Below are positions 59,617 to 64,000 of a stretch of DNA of 64,000 nucleotides, one piece after another. Within the stretch, counting starts at the first letter, position 1. The number at the start of each line of letters is the position of its first letter. The notes beneath the pieces were generated by a model. The model did no database searches. It saw only the letters and a program-made list of their open reading frames with translations, and was not told the origin of the DNA. A program made the position numbers and the translations under genes. The DNA comes from Brevibacterium sanguinis (GTDB lineage: Bacteria; Actinomycetota; Actinomycetes; Actinomycetales; Brevibacteriaceae), in the NCBI RefSeq assembly GCF_003315415.1, contig NZ_QNSB01000005.1, positions 124,001 to 188,000 on the forward strand. The letters are read 5' to 3'.

Positions 59617-62600
59617 ATGGCCCGACTCACCTCCCGCAGCGCCGTCTCCGAATCCGCCGCCCGCTTCCTCGCGGGCATCGACGAGCTCCTCGGCCTGCCC
59701 TTGGCGGTGGACTCGCGCTTCATCGACCTCCTCGAGGCGGTTCCCGATCCGCATGCCGCGGCACTCGGCCTGCTCCGCGTGCTCGAACAGGCCGAGGACC
59801 CGGTGTCGGTCTTCGCCTCCGCGATCCGTGCGGGAGAGGCGGAGAACCTCGCCGAGGACGAGCTCAACCGGCCGCTGCTCGCGCGGCTGCTCGGCGTCCT
59901 CGGCACCTCCGAGGCGATGGTCGACCACCTCGTGCGCCACCCCGACTCCCTCGCCCTGCTGCTCGATCCCGCGCCGTTCCTCATGATCTCCACCCCCGGC
60001 GCCTCGGTGTCGGCGCTGCGGGAGTCCCTCCTCGGCGCCGTGGGCGCCGACCCCGGCGATCCCGCTCCCCGGGCCGCTCGCCTCGGCGACGAGGGGATCA
60101 CGGCGCTGCGCCGGGCCTACCGGGACGCGCAGCTGCGCCTCGTCGCCGACGACCTCGCCGCCGAGCAGCCCGAGGAGGTCGTCGACCAGGTGATGGCGGT
60201 GCTCTCCGACCTCGCGGCCGCCGCCATGGACGCGGCGCTGGCCATCGCCCGGAGCGAGATCGACGCGGACGCCGACGTCCGGATGTCCGTGATCGCGCTC
60301 GGCAAGACGGGTGCGAGGGAGCTCAATTACGTCTCCGACGTCGACGTCGTCTTCGTCCTCGCCTCGGGCGCCGACGACAGGCAGCGGGCGAAGGCGACGG
60401 AGATGGCGCAGCGGATGCGCGCGATCCTCTCCGACCCCGGGTCCGAGCCCGCACTGTGGGAGGTCGACACCGCGCTGCGACCCGAGGGCAAGGCCGGGGC
60501 GCTCGTGCGCACGATGAGTGAGTTCACCCGCTACTACGCCGACATCGCGAAGAACTGGGAGTTCCAGGCCCTCCTCAAGGCCCGACCCGTCGCCGGGGAC
60601 GCCGAGCTCGGCCGCGAGTACGTCGAGACGCTGCTGCCCCTGGTCTGGGAGGCCGCGAGCCGGCAGGGCTTCATCGACGGGATCCGGGCGATGCGCCGTC
60701 GCGTCGTCGACCTCATCCCCGCCGCCGAGGCGCCCCGGCAGATCAAGCTGGGACGCGGCGGACTGCGCGACGTCGAGTTCTCCGCCCAGCTCCTCCAGCT
60801 CGTCCACGGACGTAGCGACCCCGACATCCGCACCCCGAACACCCTGCTCGCCCTCGACGCCCTCGGCGAGCACGGGTACATCGGCCAGCAGGACGCCCAC
60901 GTCTTCTCCGCGGCCTACCGGTTCATGCGGGTCATCGAGCATCGGGTCCAGATCCCGCGGATGCTGCGCAACGCCCTCATCCCCGACACCGACGACCGGC
61001 TGCGGCTCCTCGCCCGGTCGGTGTTCCGGTTCGGGCCGCGCACCGCCGACCGGCTCGAGGAGGCGCGGAAGGACTACGCGAAGAAGGTCACCCGGCTGCA
61101 CGAGCAGATCTTCTACCGGCCGATCCTCGAAGCGGCGGTCGGCGTGCACGGCGCCGTCGTCGACGCCCACAGTCGGGGGACGAGCCTGCAGGCGGCCGCG
61201 GACCGGCTGCGCGCCTTCGGCTACGTCGACCCCGAGGGGGCGCTCGGGCACATCAAGGCGCTGACGAGCGGCATGTCACGCGCGGCGCTCGTCATCCGTC
61301 AGGTGCTGCCGGCTCTCCTCGACTGGTTCTCCGAAGGCGTCGAGCCCGATGCCGGTCTGCTCGCGTTCCGCCGGCTGAGCGAATCCCTGTCGTCCTCGGG
61401 CTGGTTCCTCAAGATGCTGCGTGACTCGGGCCTCGCCGCGAAGTCCGTGGCCGAGGTGCTGTCGCTGTCGCGTTACGCGACCGAGCTGCTGCTGCGCCAG
61501 CCGGCCGCCGTGGCCTGGCTCGACGACTACGAGAACCTGCGCGCCCGTGATCCCCAGGTCCTGCACGCGGAGGTCGACGGCCTGCTCCGGCGCCACGGCG
61601 GCCGCGCGGTGAGCCGGCTGCGCGAGACCTACAGCCGTGAGCTGCTGCGCATCTCGCTGCGTGACGTCCTCGGCATCGGGGAGAGGGCTGAGGTCCCCGG
61701 CGACCTCAGCCGGCTCATGGACCTCACCGTCGCCGGTGCCCTGCGCGCCGTGCGCCTCGACCTCGACACCCCGGAGACTCCCGACTACGATCTCGCCGTC
61801 ATCGCGATGGGTCGGTGGGGCGGGAAGGAGATCGGGTACTTCTCCGACGCCGACGCCATGTACGTCTACCGTCCGCGGGAGGAGAGCCTCGACGCCGAGG
61901 CGAAGGCCGCGCTGAGCAGGCACGTCACCAAGGTGGCCCTCCAGCTGGCGAGCCGCCTGGGATCGTCAGAGGGCGCCCAGGGCATCGAACTCGATGCGGA
62001 CCTGCGCCCCGAGGGCAAGAACGGCCCGCTGGTCCGCAGCCTCTCGTCCTATCAGGCCTACTATGCCAAGTGGTCGCAGCCGTGGGAGGCCCAGGCCCTG
62101 CTGCGGGCCCGTCCGGTCGCCGGTGACGAGGCGCTCATCGCCGATTTCACGGCTCTCGTCGATCCGCTGCGCTATCCCGCTCAGATGTCGTCGAAGGCGC
62201 TGACCCAGGTCCGGACGCTGAAGGCGAGGATGGAGGAGGAGAGGCTGCCGCGCAACGCGGACAAGCGCCGCCATCTCAAGCTCGGCCGCGGATCCCTCTC
62301 CGACGTCGAGTGGACGGTGCAGCTGCTCCAGCTCCAGCACGCGCATCGGGTCGCGGGACTGCGGACGACCTCGACGCTGCCGGCGCTGCGGGCCGCCGCT
62401 GCCGAGGACCTCATCCCGTCCGCGGACGCCGAGGAGCTCGCGGCGGCCTGGCAGCTCGCGACGAACGTCCGTTCGGCGGTCATGCTCTACAAGGGCCGGA
62501 CGACGCATTCGCTGCCGACGGAGTACTCGGAGCTCGAGGCGACCGCACGCCTCCTCGGCTACCCCGCCGGGGGCGGGCACGACCTCGAGGACGACTACCT

Positions 62601-62658
62601 GCGCGCGACGCGGCATGCCCGCACCGTCATGGAGCATCGGTTCTACGGGTTCGACTGA
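59617..62658 (+). CDS. glnE: Bifunctional glutamine-synthetase adenylyltransferase/deadenylase
   Basis: A 1013-residue two-headed nucleotidyltransferase that adenylylates and de-adenylylates GlnA1. The two active-site motifs are ALGKTGARELNYVSDVDVVFVL (N-terminal, deadenylation) and AMGRWGGKEIGYFSDADAMYVY (C-terminal, adenylylation), each followed by a helical substrate region: IKLGRGGLRDVEFSAQLLQLVHGR and LKLGRGSLSDVEWTVQLLQLQHAH. ATG 59617 is 7 bases after glnA. GlnA1 itself is not in the window, so GlnE probably acts in trans. Confidence 0.96.
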   Translation: MARLTSRSAVSESAARFLAGIDELLGLPLAVDSRFIDLLEAVPDPHAAALGLLRVLEQAEDPVSVFASAIRAGEAENLAEDELNRPLLARLLGVLGTSEAMVDHLVRHPDSLALLLDPAPFLMISTPGASVSALRESLLGAVGADPGDPAPRAARLGDEGITALRRAYRDAQLRLVADDLAAEQPEEVVDQVMAVLSDLAAAAMDAALAIARSEIDADADVRMSVIALGKTGARELNYVSDVDVVFVLASGADDRQRAKATEMAQRMRAILSDPGSEPALWEVDTALRPEGKAGALVRTMSEFTRYYADIAKNWEFQALLKARPVAGDAELGREYVETLLPLVWEAASRQGFIDGIRAMRRRVVDLIPAAEAPRQIKLGRGGLRDVEFSAQLLQLVHGRSDPDIRTPNTLLALDALGEHGYIGQQDAHVFSAAYRFMRVIEHRVQIPRMLRNALIPDTDDRLRLLARSVFRFGPRTADRLEEARKDYAKKVTRLHEQIFYRPILEAAVGVHGAVVDAHSRGTSLQAAADRLRAFGYVDPEGALGHIKALTSGMSRAALVIRQVLPALLDWFSEGVEPDAGLLAFRRLSESLSSSGWFLKMLRDSGLAAKSVAEVLSLSRYATELLLRQPAAVAWLDDYENLRARDPQVLHAEVDGLLRRHGGRAVSRLRETYSRELLRISLRDVLGIGERAEVPGDLSRLMDLTVAGALRAVRLDLDTPETPDYDLAVIAMGRWGGKEIGYFSDADAMYVYRPREESLDAEAKAALSRHVTKVALQLASRLGSSEGAQGIELDADLRPEGKNGPLVRSLSSYQAYYAKWSQPWEAQALLRARPVAGDEALIADFTALVDPLRYPAQMSSKALTQVRTLKARMEEERLPRNADKRRHLKLGRGSLSDVEWTVQLLQLQHAHRVAGLRTTSTLPALRAAAAEDLIPSADAEELAAAWQLATNVRSAVMLYKGRTTHSLPTEYSELEATARLLGYPAGGGHDLEDDYLRATRHARTVMEHRFYGFD

Positions 62659-62670
62659 GCCCGGGGACCG

Positions 62671-64000
62671 TCAGTCGTCGAAGTCGAGTCCGAGCAGAGC
62701 GTTCTCCACGACCTCGGGCAGCGCCGGGTGGATCCAGTACTGTCCGCGGGCGACGACGTCGGCGGCCTGGCCGAACGCCATCGCCTGGATGAGGGGCTGG
62801 ATGATCATCGACGCCTCGTGGCCGACGATGTGGGCGCCGAGGATGAGCCGGCTGTGCCGATCGGCGATGATCTTCGCGATCCCGGGATCGTCGGCCATCG
62901 CCCAGCCGTAGGCGACGTCCTTGTACTGCTGGACCTTGATCGTCACATCGTGCCCGGCCGCCCGGGCTTCCTCCTCGGTCACGCCGACGAAGGCCGCCTC
63001 GGGGGAGGAGAACACCGCTCCGGGAACCGCGTGGTGGACGGCGGTGGCGAGCTCCGCCTCGGCGGCGGCCCCCGGGGCCCCGGCGGCGATGTCGACGGCG
63101 AGGTTCGCCGCGACGATCTTCGCCTCGTGGTTGGCGACGTGCTTGAGCTGGTGGGGCGAGCAGATGTCACCGAGGGCGTAGACGCCGGGCACCGGTCGTC
63201 CGGCCGAGAGCACCCGCTGGTGCCCGTCGACGGCGAGCCTGCCGTCGTCATGGACGTCGTAGCCGGCGTCGCGCACCGCAAGTCCGGTGGTGTTCGGGGT
63301 CCGCCCGGTGGCGATGAGAACGGCGTCGGCGCGCAGCTCGGAGGGATGGTCGACCTCGCCGAGGCGACCGCTGGACTCCAGCCCCACCGTCACCTCGGCG
63401 TCGGCGACCGTGATCGCGGCAGGCTGGACGCCGGTGAGCACGGTGTGCCGCTGACGGAAGATCTCCGTGAACGTCGCCGAGGCGTCGGCGTCGAGGGCGC
63501 CGAGCATCGAGTCCCCGCGCACGACGACCGTGACCTCGGTGCCCAGGGCCGCGAAGATGTGCGCGAACTCCGCGGCGATGACGCCGGAGCCGACGATGAC
63601 GAGGCGTCGGGGGAGCTCGGAGACGCGCATGATCGTGTTCGAGGTGTGCACCGGGTATCCCGGGGTGTCGACGCGGTCGACGTCGAGGCCCGCCACCTCG
63701 GGGATGTGCGGCGAGGCGCCGGCGGCGATGACGACCCGATCGGCCGAGACCTCCTCGCCGGAGGCGGTGCGCACGGTCTTCGGCCCGGTGAAGTGCACAT
63801 GCTCGGGGTAGACGGTGACATCGGGCTGGCGCTGCCGGCTTCGGAAGGCGCGCCCGCCGGCCTCGATGGCGTCGATGCGGTCGAAGATCCGCTTCTGCAG
63901 GGCGGGCCAGTCGACCCCGCCGTACTCCGCCGTGACGTCGTAGCGGGCGGCACGGGCGGCGTGCTCGGCGATCGTGGCCGGATAGACGAACATCTTCGTC
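62671..64000 (-). CDS. mtr: Mycothione reductase (partial, N-terminus outside window)
   Basis: The C-terminal 443 residues of a flavoprotein disulfide reductase. The frame enters the window within the redox-motif region (TKMFVYPATIAEHAARA, following the usual Cys-x4-Cys-x4-Pro pattern, whose cysteines lie just outside). The FAD/NAD-binding strands RRLVIVGSGVIAAEFAHIFAALG and GVYALGDICSP, and the C-terminal active-site His-Glu segment YWIHPALPEVVENALLGL, match mycothione reductase. It regenerates mycothiol, the actinobacterial thiol, and fits the AhpE gene elsewhere in the window. Confidence 0.88.
   Translation of the reverse strand, partial: TKMFVYPATIAEHAARAARYDVTAEYGGVDWPALQKRIFDRIDAIEAGGRAFRSRQRQPDVTVYPEHVHFTGPKTVRTASGEEVSADRVVIAAGASPHIPEVAGLDVDRVDTPGYPVHTSNTIMRVSELPRRLVIVGSGVIAAEFAHIFAALGTEVTVVVRGDSMLGALDADASATFTEIFRQRHTVLTGVQPAAITVADAEVTVGLESSGRLGEVDHPSELRADAVLIATGRTPNTTGLAVRDAGYDVHDDGRLAVDGHQRVLSAGRPVPGVYALGDICSPHQLKHVANHEAKIVAANLAVDIAAGAPGAAAEAELATAVHHAVPGAVFSSPEAAFVGVTEEEARAAGHDVTIKVQQYKDVAYGWAMADDPGIAKIIADRHSRLILGAHIVGHEASMIIQPLIQAMAFGQAADVVARGQYWIHPALPEVVENALLGLDFDD

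Noticed and set aside
59596..61251. 551-residue frame antisense to glnE
   Set aside because: Runs the full length antisense to a well-supported glnE and has no domain features.

Overview
The window is high-GC DNA from an actinobacterium, probably a Micrococcales member and plausibly Brevibacterium. The pointers are DUF3145 and DUF3052 proteins, a fasR-fabD-fabH-acpP-fabF cluster with a PucR-type regulator, a homodimeric AceE, polyphosphate glucokinase, a GlnA2/GlnE pair, mycothione reductase and an IdeR-type iron box. The genus is an inference; no rRNA or species marker is present.

Layout. 1-9.6 kb: end of an ABC permease, GNAT protein, GluQ, a GT4 glycosyltransferase with an apparent CTG start behind a DMT transporter, tRNA-Asn, sugar acetyltransferase, LLM oxidoreductase, DHA2 exporter, a degenerate EAL plus DICT sensor-like protein, tRNA-Met and DUF3145. 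9.9-17.7 kb (minus strand): fatty-acid synthase II initiation/elongation genes and pyruvate dehydrogenase E1, so acetyl-CoA supply sits next to its use. 18-26.3 kb: AhpE and HIT proteins, TipA-like MerR regulator, a trans-sulfuration enzyme with divergent Lrp, an iron-regulated siderophore-binding lipoprotein with divergent AraC regulator, and small proteins including a DUF1264 gene broken by an in-frame amber codon. 26.5-27.3 kb: tRNA-Pro, TetR regulator, tRNA-Val.

27.3-37.8 kb is an integrated mobile element of about 10.5 kb in the 3' end of tRNA-Val(TAC), bounded by 21-bp direct repeats. It has a tyrosine integrase, an XRE repressor, an excisionase-like HTH protein, a replication-initiator-like gene carrying five iterons inside its coding sequence, HNH nuclease, large terminase, portal, scaffold, an unrelated-looking insert gene, major capsid protein and two head-completion proteins. 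A terminator and the right attachment site follow at once: no tail, tape-measure, lysis or small-terminase gene was recognised. This is the organisation of a capsid-forming phage satellite rather than a full prophage, and it is the most interesting item here. A 17-codon leader ORF threading a long hairpin just ahead of the initiator gene suggests translationally coupled replication control.

37.9-64 kb is host chromosome again: a membrane-bound LuxR regulator, DJ-1/PfpI protein, an aminotransferase/2-hydroxyacid dehydrogenase operon, CDF metal exporter, sugar porter, FUSC exporter, acyl-CoA synthetase, Nif3-like and zinc-ribbon proteins, YaaA, RNase P RNA, a map-ppgK-MFS operon, GntR regulator, alanine dehydrogenase, GlnA2-GlnE and the C-terminal part of mycothione reductase. 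All calls come from reading the sequence and from family knowledge; no database search was run.
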